DNA from: Amylibacter sp.
Lineage (GTDB): Bacteria; Pseudomonadota; Alphaproteobacteria; Rhodobacterales; Rhodobacteraceae
Reading direction: 5' to 3'
Length of the DNA stretch: 9,170 nt
NCBI GenBank assembly: GCA_027083485.1
Contig: JALWOO010000043.1
Span: 1-9,170, forward strand
Shown: positions 1 to 5,947 of the stretch, piece by piece
How positions within the stretch are numbered: position 1 is the stretch's first letter
Layout of the letters: each line of letters opens with the position of its first letter
The notes under the pieces: generated by a model
Database searches by the model: none
What the model saw: the letters and a program-made list of their open reading frames with translations, nothing else
Told to the model about the DNA's origin: nothing
Program-made: the position numbers and the translations under genes

Positions 1-555
1 CTTGTTTATAGTCCCGCTGTGCGCTCCTATATGATGGGCGAGGCCCCGCCCGTGTTTGACCTGTTGCAATGGAACTGTGACTCCACCAACCTGCCCGGAC
101 GCATGGCGATGGACTATCTGGAGAAGCTGTATGTGGAAAACCAATTGGCGCTTGGCGAATTCGAATTGCTGGGCGAAACCCTGCGGCTGGCGGAAATCAA
201 CGTGCCGATTTTCGCCATTTCCACCATCTCGGATCACATTGCCCCATGGAAAAGCACCTTTCGCGGGCTGGCCAAGGTGCGCGGCGAGCGGACGTTTATT
301 CTCTCGGAAAGCGGACATATCGCCGGTGTGGTCAATCCACCGAACCGCAACAAATATGGCCATTGGTACAATCCGGAACCGCCCCGCGATCCCGAATTCT
401 GGCTGGAGAATGCCACCTTCGAGAAAAAGAGCTGGTGGACGCGATGGAATCAGTGGCTTTGTCAGGGTCAAAAACGCACGACAAGCCCGCGAAAACCCGG
501 ATCCGGGGACTATAAACCACTCATGCCGGCACCCGGGGATTATGTAACCCGCTAA
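1..555 (+). CDS. phaC: Class I poly(3-hydroxyalkanoate) synthase, C-terminal part (5' end outside window)
   Basis: The protein polymerises hydroxyacyl-CoA (typically 3-hydroxybutyryl-CoA) into PHA at the granule surface. The frame is open from base 1, so only the last 184 residues are seen; the GTG at 19 is not a start. The visible part is the end of the alpha/beta-hydrolase fold. The catalytic Asp is in ISDHIAPW (codon 232-234) and the catalytic His in SESGHIAGVVNPP (codon 316-318), 28 residues apart as in characterised class I synthases; the Cys nucleophile lies upstream of the window. Also typical are the GEAPPVFDLLQWN stretch, the SWWTRWNQWL segment and the closing APGDYV. Class I is inferred from this tail and from the adjacent phasin and phaR genes without a phaE. 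Transcription may end at, or be attenuated by, the inverted repeat at 581-621. Identity is nearly certain; substrate range cannot be judged. Confidence 0.95.
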   Translation, partial: LVYSPAVRSYMMGEAPPVFDLLQWNCDSTNLPGRMAMDYLEKLYVENQLALGEFELLGETLRLAEINVPIFAISTISDHIAPWKSTFRGLAKVRGERTFILSESGHIAGVVNPPNRNKYGHWYNPEPPRDPEFWLENATFEKKSWWTRWNQWLCQGQKRTTSPRKPGSGDYKPLMPAPGDYVTR

Positions 556-580
556 AATCACACGATTTAACCAGATTTAC

Positions 581-621
581 GCCGCACCGCAGCATTTTTC
601 CTTGCAATGCTGCGTTGCGGC
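581..621. promoter_or_regulatory. Long inverted repeat built of two TGCTGC-N3-GCGGC boxes; putative PhaR operator pair upstream of the first phasin gene
   Basis: Arms 581-596 and 606-621 pair at 15 of 16 positions (one C/T mismatch at 587/615) around a 9-nt loop. Each arm carries one copy of TGCTGC-N3-GCGGC: 581-594 on the minus strand (N3 = GGT) and 608-621 on the plus strand (N3 = GTT). The centres of the two boxes are 28 bp apart. PhaR of Paracoccus denitrificans is reported to bind TGC-rich DNA of the form CTGC-N3-GCAG between phaC and phaP; the CTGC-N3-GCGG core here is one base away. The same box recurs upstream of the second phasin gene. As RNA the repeat would form a strong stem, so it could also end phaC transcription, but it is followed by CATTTATATATT rather than a clean U tract. 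Operator function is inferred. Confidence 0.65.
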
Positions 622-630
622 ATTTATATA
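602..630 (+). promoter_or_regulatory. Putative sigma-70 type promoter of the first phasin gene
   Basis: A -35-like TTGCAA (602-607) is separated by 17 nt from TATATA (625-630). An alternative -10, TATATT at 627-632, would give a 19-nt spacer. The TGCTGC box at 608-621 starts directly after the -35 hexamer and fills the spacer, so a bound repressor would block polymerase. The same layout is seen at the second phasin promoter, which supports the assignment. The predicted transcript would have an untranslated leader of about 50 nt. This is a prediction by eye. Confidence 0.5.
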
Positions 631-688
631 TTGTCACAGGCGGTCCTCCCCCGCCACCCTATTTTACGTTGATCAAGGAACTGACAAC

Positions 689-1108
689 ATGACCAAACAA
701 GCATTTGATTTCGCCAAAGCCACCGAAGACTTCATGGGTGCCTTCAAAATCGACACCAAAGTATTCGACGAAGCCGTTAAAAACGCTGCCGAATTCAACA
801 CGAAACTGGTAAAGATTGCCCTGACCACCGCCAAGAAAAACGCTGAATTGACCACAGCCTGGACAACCGAAACCTTGAAAAAGGTCGAAGCTGCCAACAA
901 GGTTCAAAAAGAAGCCGGTGATTACGTGGCAGTAACAGCCGACCTGGCCAAAGCACAAATCGAAGCCCTGCCGGAGAAACTGACCGCTTATGTGGATGTT
1001 GCCAAAGCCGCACAACAAGACGCAACTGAACTGTTCGTCGCCGCAGGCAAAGAGGTTCAGGCCGAAGTGGTTGCCAAAACCAAAGAAGCCACCAAAAAAG
1101 CTGCTTAA
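689..1108 (+). CDS. phaP: Phasin family protein (first copy), PHA granule-associated
   Basis: Phasins coat PHA granules, controlling their number and size and keeping other proteins off the polymer surface. The 139-residue product fits the usual alphaproteobacterial phasin size. It has no signal peptide or membrane helix and is predicted to be almost entirely amphipathic helix rich in Ala, Lys, Glu and Thr. Recognisable parts are FDFAKATEDFM at residues 6-16, KNAELTTAWT at 50-59 and EKLTAYVDVAK at 96-106. The last ~20 residues form a Lys/Ala tail (KTKEATKKAA) that the second copy lacks. The ATG at 689 is chosen over upstream in-frame codons because AAGGA lies at 675-679 and because the N terminus then aligns residue for residue with the second copy. 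A terminator follows at 1130-1157, so this gene is probably a single transcript. Family assignment is firm; polymer preference is not visible. Confidence 0.93.
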   Translation: MTKQAFDFAKATEDFMGAFKIDTKVFDEAVKNAAEFNTKLVKIALTTAKKNAELTTAWTTETLKKVEAANKVQKEAGDYVAVTADLAKAQIEALPEKLTAYVDVAKAAQQDATELFVAAGKEVQAEVVAKTKEATKKAA

Positions 1109-1129
1109 TCAGTTAGCAAACACACTTTG

Positions 1130-1157
1130 AAGGGGTCGCTGATTGCGGCCCCTTTTT
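1130..1157 (+). terminator. Intrinsic terminator after the first phasin gene
   Basis: The stem arms are AAGGGGTCGC (1130-1139) and GCGGCCCCTT (1145-1154). They pair over 10 bp with a single G-U wobble and close on a 5-nt loop, TGATT. The run of five T at 1153-1157 follows directly. It lies 21 nt after the phaP stop codon, so the abundant phasin message should end here and the second phasin gene needs its own promoter, for which a candidate is seen just downstream. Confidence 0.88.
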
Positions 1158-1196
1158 GCTGCGGCGCGGCGTCTCCTTGACCTGCTGCACTGCGGC
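1157..1196. promoter_or_regulatory. Two direct TGCTGC-N3-GCGGC boxes; putative PhaR operator pair upstream of the second phasin gene
   Basis: The box occurs at 1157-1170 (N3 = GGC) and at 1183-1196 (N3 = ACT), both on the plus strand, centres 26 bp apart. With the two boxes at 581-594 and 608-621, all four copies keep the eleven fixed bases TGCTGC and GCGGC. The proximal box matches the one in the first phasin promoter over a wider stretch too (15 of 18 bases, 608-625 against 1183-1200). The distal box begins on the last T of the terminator tract. Binding by the PhaR encoded at 1671 is inferred from this recurrence and from the resemblance to the reported CTGC-N3-GCAG target. Confidence 0.6.
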
Positions 1197-1205
1197 AATT
1201 ACAGT
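1177..1205 (+). promoter_or_regulatory. Putative sigma-70 type promoter of phaP2-phaR
   Basis: TTGACC (1177-1182), five of six bases of the -35 consensus, is separated by exactly 17 nt from TACAGT (1200-1205), four of six bases of the -10 consensus. The box at 1183-1196 fills the spacer directly after the -35 hexamer, in the same register as at the first phasin promoter. The predicted start near 1212 leaves a leader of about 26 nt containing the GGAGG at 1227-1231. No terminator or separate promoter is evident before phaR, so this promoter may drive both genes. Confidence 0.55.
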
Positions 1206-1237
1206 TCTTGTCAGCATAACAATCCCGGAGGATTCCC

Positions 1238-1624
1238 ATGGCTGACGATACATTCGATTTTGCCAAAGCGGCACAAGACTTCATGGCATCGATGAAAATC
1301 GACCCTTCCGCCCTTGGTATGCCGTTGCAGGCACCGGCCGATTTTCAGGCCAAACTTGCGAAAATCGCCATAGACGCGGCGCAGAAAAATGCGGAGCTGA
1401 CCAGCGAATGGACCAAAGAGACCTTCAAAAAGGTTCAGCAAACCAGCAATTTTTCCGGTGAAATCACCGATATCACCCAGATGGCGACAGCATTTTCCGC
1501 CGAACAATCCAGCGATATGCAGGAAAAACTGACCGCCTACGCCGAAGTAGCCAAACAGGCTCAGGAAGAAACCCTGAAACTGTTTGCCGATTTCATCCGT
1601 GATCCGGAAGACACCACCGAATAG
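1238..1624 (+). CDS. phaP: Phasin family protein (second copy)
   Basis: This 128-residue granule-coat protein is a tandem paralogue of the phasin at 689. The two align without gaps over about 115 residues with roughly 40% identity by hand count. Shared landmarks fall at the same positions: FDFAKA at 6-11, KNAELT at 50-55 and EKLTAY at 96-101. Differences are a Pro-containing stretch at 22-34 (PSALGMPLQAPAD), a less Ala-rich middle (NFSGEITDITQMA) and a short acidic end (RDPEDTTE) in place of the Lys/Ala tail. The ATG at 1238 has a strong GGAGG at 1227-1231. It lies 46 nt upstream of phaR with no terminator between, so the two are probably co-transcribed and one PhaR-controlled promoter would feed back on the repressor. 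It could be a specialised or condition-specific phasin; nothing in the sequence decides this. Confidence 0.9.
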   Translation: MADDTFDFAKAAQDFMASMKIDPSALGMPLQAPADFQAKLAKIAIDAAQKNAELTSEWTKETFKKVQQTSNFSGEITDITQMATAFSAEQSSDMQEKLTAYAEVAKQAQEETLKLFADFIRDPEDTTE

Positions 1625-1670
1625 CCCCTTCTGTGCGCCATATCGGGCACACCAAAAAGTCAGAGATCCC

Positions 1671-2219
1671 ATGCCGGAAAAAATCCTAATCAACCGCTAT
1701 GCCAGTCGTCGGTTGTACAACACCCAGAGCAGCGAATATGTGACTCTGGAAGAGGTCGCCACCTTGATCCGCGACGGCAACGAAGTAGAAATCAAGGACC
1801 GTAAAACCGGTGAAGACCTGACGCGTCAATACCTGCTTCAGATCATCACCGAACAACAATGCAAAGGCGAAAGCAGCCTGCCGATCAACGTGCTGACCGG
1901 CCTTGTGCGCTCGTGCAATTCCGCTTCCCAGAATTTGCTGCCCGAATTCCTGTCCAAATCTTACGAGGCTTTTACCGAGCAACAGGAAAAAATGCTGGAA
2001 CAGTTTTCCGGCTCCATTCCCGAAAAACTGGCTCCGGATTTTGGTTTTGGCACGCCGGCCGAGTGGCAGAAAAAGCAGGCCGAGATTTACAGCTCGATGA
2101 TGCAGGCATTCCTGCCCAAAACGCCCGAACCGGCAAAAGAACCCGCACCGGATGCCAACGAGATGACCGAAATCAAAGAGCAACTCGCCGCGTTGCAGCG
2201 CAAACTGGATACACTCTGA
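1671..2219 (+). CDS. phaR: PHA synthesis repressor PhaR
   Basis: PhaR binds phasin and synthase gene operators and also binds PHA itself, so the appearance of polymer releases repression. The product is 182 residues. Residues 4-63 match the PHB/PHA accumulation regulator DNA-binding N-terminal domain, with the hallmark INRYASRRLYNT, then YVTLEEVATLI and KTGEDLTRQYLLQII. Residues 70-110 (LPINVLTGLVRS to FTEQQEKML) match the following accumulation-regulator region. The rest is amphipathic and partly phasin-like, then Pro/Glu-rich (150-160), ending in a likely coiled coil (TEIKEQLAALQRKLDTL) suited to oligomerisation. The start at 1671 is set by the conserved N terminus; its ribosome site is weak (AGAG near 1662), consistent with low-level repressor synthesis or coupling to phaP2. 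Its presumed operators are the four TGCTGC boxes upstream. Identification is firm. Confidence 0.95.
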   Translation: MPEKILINRYASRRLYNTQSSEYVTLEEVATLIRDGNEVEIKDRKTGEDLTRQYLLQIITEQQCKGESSLPINVLTGLVRSCNSASQNLLPEFLSKSYEAFTEQQEKMLEQFSGSIPEKLAPDFGFGTPAEWQKKQAEIYSSMMQAFLPKTPEPAKEPAPDANEMTEIKEQLAALQRKLDTL

Positions 2220-2302
2220 TCTAACTTCTTGCTCGGGCTGTCGGTGTCGTGTTTTTAGCCGAAGCAATGAACTGCACTGTTGAGTTCGGCCGCGCTATTT
2301 CC

Positions 2303-4651
2303 TCAGGGTTCATCCGGCACAGGGCCAGGCGGTATTTTCGGCCCTTCTGCCGCAACTTGTGCTGCCCCGGCGGCTGCTTCCTTTTCTGCTTCACTCAAGC
2401 CTTCGCCACCTTCGATTTCGACTTTCACGTTGCGCTCTGCCATACGAATCCCGTTGGCTTCAAAAATGTCGCGTACCATTTGGTATGCATCGCGGCGCAC
2501 CAGCCATTGCTCCCCGGGCTTGGTCATGAATTTCACACCCACAACCATGTTGAATTCCTCCATCCGGCGAACACCCTGAGATTTCAGAGTTTGTAAAATG
2601 CTGTCGCCATAGAATTCATTTTCCTTGAGCTTGGCCCCGACCTGTTTCACCAGCTTCTTCACAAGTTTCAAATCCGTATCAAAGGGCACTCGGAATTCGA
2701 GCTTCATAATCACCCAGTCCCGGCTGTGGTTGGTCAGGTATTTCAATTCACCAAAGGGAATGGTGTGGATCGCACCGCGGTGATGGCGCACGCGCAAAGA
2801 CCGGATAGAAATGCTTTCAACTGTGCCGCGCAATTCGCCGATCTCGATGTATTCACCCAGCCGAAAAGCATCATCGATTAAGAAGAAAATACCAGATACC
2901 ACATCGCGAACCAAGGACTGTGCACCAAAGCCAATGGCAATCCCCACAACACCGGCACCGGCAATCAGCGGAGCAATATTGACCCCCAGAGAGCTCAGAA
3001 TGGAGACCGCAACGGCGGTGATCAACGCCACCAATAACGTCATGCGCAACAAAGGCAACAAAGTTGCCATTCGCGCTTCCGGTCCGGGAGCCTCGGAACC
3101 TTCAGGCGGAACATAAGCCGCAAGCCGTTGGTCAATCGCTGTTTTTGCCCATGTCCAGATCAGATCAGCCACCAACACAACAAAAGCCGTATCCGCCAAT
3201 ACCGAAAACACCCGCGCCGTAAACGAGGCCGGTTGATCCGATGACAGCATGTTAAATCCCCAAATGGCACCCAGCAAAACCAGTGCTGTGATGACCACCA
3301 ACAAGCGCACAAAGCGTTTGGAAATCAGGCGAATCGTGCTGTAAGGTTCGGTTCCGGGCAACGGTTCTTGTTGTTCTTCAGGCTCGTGTTGCACGGGCTC
3401 TGGCGGGGTTTCATCAGCGGAAGTGCCAGCTTCTACCGCTTCTAATTTAGCTTCGGCCAAAGCTTCTTCACGGGCTTCTTCGGCTTCCAATGCCTGTTCA
3501 GCCTTGATCGCCGCCACGGCCTGATCGAAGAAATAATCCACCCATGCGTTCAGTATTTTAATCAGTGGAAACAGCGTGGCCAAAACAAGCACGCTCCACA
3601 TCAGCGCGCCTGTGTCAAACAACCACAATAAAAACACCACCCCCACCATAACATACAGGTAATTTTGCCAATGGTGCGGTGCAGGTCCGGTCGGTTGCTT
3701 TTGTTCGCTACACCAAAGGCGAAAAGATTGGCGGATGGTGACAAACAACATGGCCACAATCCCCAACCCTAGGATCACAGATTCGGCCAGTGTAGCCTGT
3801 GCAACTCTTGCATCCGTATCCTGACTTAGCTGGGCAAATACATTATTCACGGCAATCGCAATAGCGAAACTGGTGGCCACCAGCGGCAAATATAAATGTA
3901 AATGCTTGGCCATTTTCCGGGACAAAGGGACCAGTCTCAATTCCGGAACTTTGGGGGCCAGAATAAAAATAGACAAGGCCCGCACCGCACGCACGACGAT
4001 GATCACAACCAACAAATTCAAGACAACCGATTCGACCAAAGGAGGCCAATCAAAACTCAAAAAAGTCCCGATACTGCCCAGCGCAAACAAGGCCTGCCCC
4101 CCAACCACAATCGCAGCCCGTGCCAACGCAGCACGGGCCCGTTCGATCGGGGCATTGTGAACCTGCATTTCCAACCGCAACAAGGGCAGGCGCGTATATT
4201 GCCGATAGAGCCATTCCAACCCCGCGCCGACAAACAGGAAAATCACCAGAAACGTCAGGCTGCGCACCTTGCGGTGCAGCTTCATTTCCTTTTCCCACCG
4301 ATCTTCGAGCAAATCCGGAACATGGGGTAACAATACCCATGCTTCACCCAGTTCCCGCAGACGTGTGCGCACTTTCATCATGCCTTTTGTAATTTGCTCA
4401 CGCAGGGAGATACCGCCAACATCGTGGACCTGTTGGCCGGTTTCCAATGCCGACTGTTGCAGCCAATTGCGCATTTGCTCATCAGACAGCAAGCGCATAA
4501 ATTCTTTGATGTCATTGGGCGATGGCGGCGCAATTTCAACAGGTGCAGCGGGCGCACTCGACACTGTCGAAACCTGTGTCGTTGCAGCTATCGCAGCCCC
4601 CCCCGCCAATAGAATCACCATAAAACAGGCCGCCAAATATCGCAAAATCAT
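2303..4651 (-). CDS. Large MscS-superfamily mechanosensitive channel (YbiO/MscM-like), second gene of a redox-protein operon
   Basis: The 782-residue product is much longer than E. coli MscS (286). Residues 1-23 form a signal peptide (MILRYLAACF... AAIAAT), followed by a periplasmic region to about 130 containing LLSDEQMRNWLQ. Roughly ten hydrophobic segments follow, near 131-149, 178-199, 206-231, 253-272, 288-306, 330-367, 446-466, 483-503 and 530-552. The pore helix and MscS core lie at about 556-745: NIAPLIAGAGVVGIAIGFGA, LVRDVVSGIFFLIDDAFRLG, GTVESISIRSLRVR and IPFGEL, with PFG where MscS has PNG. A charged Ala/Glu then Pro/Glu insert spans 378-437, predicted cytoplasmic, and the tail is Pro-rich (PKIPPGPVPDEP). 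The start at 4651 is chosen for GGGAGG at 4659-4664 (7-nt spacing), the signal peptide and the ATGA overlap with the upstream stop. Family is firm; a role in osmotic release is the default, and redox control is inferred only from its partner gene. Confidence 0.9.
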   Translation of the reverse strand: MILRYLAACFMVILLAGGAAIAATTQVSTVSSAPAAPVEIAPPSPNDIKEFMRLLSDEQMRNWLQQSALETGQQVHDVGGISLREQITKGMMKVRTRLRELGEAWVLLPHVPDLLEDRWEKEMKLHRKVRSLTFLVIFLFVGAGLEWLYRQYTRLPLLRLEMQVHNAPIERARAALARAAIVVGGQALFALGSIGTFLSFDWPPLVESVVLNLLVVIIVVRAVRALSIFILAPKVPELRLVPLSRKMAKHLHLYLPLVATSFAIAIAVNNVFAQLSQDTDARVAQATLAESVILGLGIVAMLFVTIRQSFRLWCSEQKQPTGPAPHHWQNYLYVMVGVVFLLWLFDTGALMWSVLVLATLFPLIKILNAWVDYFFDQAVAAIKAEQALEAEEAREEALAEAKLEAVEAGTSADETPPEPVQHEPEEQQEPLPGTEPYSTIRLISKRFVRLLVVITALVLLGAIWGFNMLSSDQPASFTARVFSVLADTAFVVLVADLIWTWAKTAIDQRLAAYVPPEGSEAPGPEARMATLLPLLRMTLLVALITAVAVSILSSLGVNIAPLIAGAGVVGIAIGFGAQSLVRDVVSGIFFLIDDAFRLGEYIEIGELRGTVESISIRSLRVRHHRGAIHTIPFGELKYLTNHSRDWVIMKLEFRVPFDTDLKLVKKLVKQVGAKLKENEFYGDSILQTLKSQGVRRMEEFNMVVGVKFMTKPGEQWLVRRDAYQMVRDIFEANGIRMAERNVKVEIEGGEGLSEAEKEAAAGAAQVAAEGPKIPPGPVPDEP

Positions 4652-4664
4652 TGGATGGCCTCCC
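4648..4664 (-). promoter_or_regulatory. ATGA stop/start overlap with strong Shine-Dalgarno: translational coupling of the two membrane-protein genes
   Basis: On the minus strand the upstream gene ends CAATGA, and the ATG of the channel gene (4651-4649) shares the bases ATGA with that stop (TGA at 4650-4648). GGGAGG at 4664-4659 lies 7 nt before the ATG, inside the last codons of the upstream gene. This arrangement is typical of coupled translation and implies co-expression at matched levels. Confidence 0.85.
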
Positions 4665-5865
4665 GTGGTGGTTTTGTTTTTCGTTCCAGCACATAATCCG
4701 GCGGCAGAAGGCGTTCCACTTTTAGCACCCCACCAACCGGATGTAGCTGACATGCCAACCGTACATCCGGACCACAGCCCAAGCGCTCCAAAGTATCCTG
4801 TTCAAGCTGCAATGGTTCCGGCAAGAATTCCGCCCCTTCCAATATTCGCACGCGACAGGTGCCACACCGCCCCCGCCCATTACAAATATGCGCATGGGGC
4901 AGATCGTTATGGCGCGCAATATCCAAAAGGCTCGGTCCGGTTTTGCTTTCAAGGGTTGGGCCATGCAAATAGCTAATCTCGATCTGTTCTTTGCGCCGGC
5001 GCATCACCCGGACGGCACGCAACAGCAAAACCAATATCACAAGGCCAGTAGCCCCGCGAATAACCCAACTTGTTTCAAGCTTTGATCGCGCCACGATCTG
5101 CGTCGGCGTCAGAGGAGCTGCCGGTGCCTGATGTGTTTCACGGGCCTCGTCCACCGGGGTATCCACCCCGACAGGGTCCACACCTGAAACAGCACTGTTT
5201 TGCCCCCCTGTCGGCGCATTCGCCTGCACCTGTTCCTGCGCCGCTTTGGCAGCCTTGGCGGCAATAAGTACTTCTCGACCGGCGCCGACATAACCGAGCA
5301 AGGCAAAAACCGGAATTGCCACCGCCAATGGATAAAGCCAAGGCAATGAACGTAACGCCCATGTTTTGGAGCGCAGCCACATGAATAACCCCAAACAGCC
5401 ATGCACCCAGATAATCCCCAACAACAAAACCTGTCGCAATCCGGCAATCGGATCTTGTTGCCAAAAGAATTTCAATATCACTTCGTAAGAAGCATCCGAC
5501 ATAATTTCCCGCGTCGCCCCAATGCCGATCACATGTGGCACCAACAGCGGAATAATCGCCAGCCCCGCCAAGAACTGCACCATGTCATTGGCTGACATGC
5601 GCAGGGTTTTGCGTTTGTAAATCGCCTCCATCGCCAATAAAAAATGGATGGTCAGGGTGATTTCCAAAAATAAAGAACCTATCGGGCCAGTCCATAGCCC
5701 GCTCAAATAGGGGCGCGCTTGCTCTACCAAAGCAATCGAATGCATGCCCAAAATCAAATTCACTAAATGTGTGGTAACAAAACTGAGCAATATCAATCCG
5801 GTAATGATACGCGCGCTTCGCAGTGCCACGGCCAAAGGGGCACGTTTTTGGGTAACAGAATTCAT
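4648..5865 (-). CDS. Six-helix tetra-His (putative diheme-b) membrane protein with C-terminal [2Fe-2S] ferredoxin domain
   Basis: The product is 405 residues. Six hydrophobic helices lie near 18-40, 62-82, 96-116, 145-164, 175-194 and 267-287. Each of the first four carries one His: H33, H74, H111 and H155. Basic residues after helices 2, 4 and 6 (YKRK, RSK, RVMRRRK) put both termini in the cytoplasm. A Gln/Ala/Pro-rich loop of about 70 residues joins helices 5 and 6. Residues 294-390 form a plant-type ferredoxin domain with C328, C334, C337 and C372 (CNGRGRCGTC, then LACQLHP). Sinorhizobium CyaC combines a six-helix, tetra-His, diheme-b, quinone-responsive anchor, related to succinate-quinone oxidoreductase anchors, with a [2Fe-2S] centre and an adenylate cyclase. 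Here the protein stops after the ferredoxin domain. The start at 5865 has AAGAGG at 5872-5877; the frame extends 39 codons further up without a good site. Heme binding and quinone sensing are inferred. Confidence 0.85.
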   Translation of the reverse strand: MNSVTQKRAPLAVALRSARIITGLILLSFVTTHLVNLILGMHSIALVEQARPYLSGLWTGPIGSLFLEITLTIHFLLAMEAIYKRKTLRMSANDMVQFLAGLAIIPLLVPHVIGIGATREIMSDASYEVILKFFWQQDPIAGLRQVLLLGIIWVHGCLGLFMWLRSKTWALRSLPWLYPLAVAIPVFALLGYVGAGREVLIAAKAAKAAQEQVQANAPTGGQNSAVSGVDPVGVDTPVDEARETHQAPAAPLTPTQIVARSKLETSWVIRGATGLVILVLLLRAVRVMRRRKEQIEISYLHGPTLESKTGPSLLDIARHNDLPHAHICNGRGRCGTCRVRILEGAEFLPEPLQLEQDTLERLGCGPDVRLACQLHPVGGVLKVERLLPPDYVLERKTKPPREAIQ

Positions 5866-5947
5866 AGCAGGCCTCTTGGCTGGGTCGTTGGCTGAGCTCA
5901 GAGTTACAGAACTTGTTAAACTTCGCAACCGAACAGCCGCATTGGCC
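5866..5947 (-). other. Gap between dnaE and the redox-protein gene: no clear terminator
   Basis: These 82 bases follow the dnaE stop on the same strand. They contain the AAGAGG ribosome site (5872-5877) for the next gene, and no GC-rich hairpin followed by T. A TTGCGA with a poor TAACTC 16 nt later is a weak promoter candidate at best. Read-through from dnaE is possible. Confidence 0.4.

Noticed and set aside
602..688. An upstream in-frame start for the first phasin at 602.
   Set aside because: It would place the promoter and operator box inside the coding region; the ATG at 689 has AAGGA and gives an N terminus that aligns with the second phasin.
1632..1651. TGTGC...GCACA inverted repeat before phaR, considered as a PhaR self-operator.
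   Set aside because: The arms are short (5 bp) and it does not match the TGCTGC-N3-GCGGC box found at the phasin genes.
2257..2290. Inverted repeat GCCGAA (2258-2263) / TTCGGC (2285-2290) between the convergent phaR and channel genes, considered as a bidirectional terminator.
   Set aside because: The stem is only 6 bp with a 21-nt loop, and neither strand has a T tract after the stem; the T run at 2252-2256 lies before it. I see no clear terminator in 2220-2302.
4652..4753. A start at 4753 for the channel gene, giving a protein 34 residues longer.
   Set aside because: The extra residues have no hydrophobic signal and overlap the end of the upstream gene; the ATG at 4651 has a strong Shine-Dalgarno and begins a clean signal peptide.
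4269..4976. Plus-strand open frame of 235 codons across the junction of the channel and redox genes.
   Set aside because: No family resemblance, and it lies antisense to two well-supported coding regions that overlap by ATGA.
5883..5935. Possible promoter TTGCGA-N16-TAACTC on the minus strand before the redox-protein gene.
   Set aside because: The -10 match is too poor to list as a promoter.
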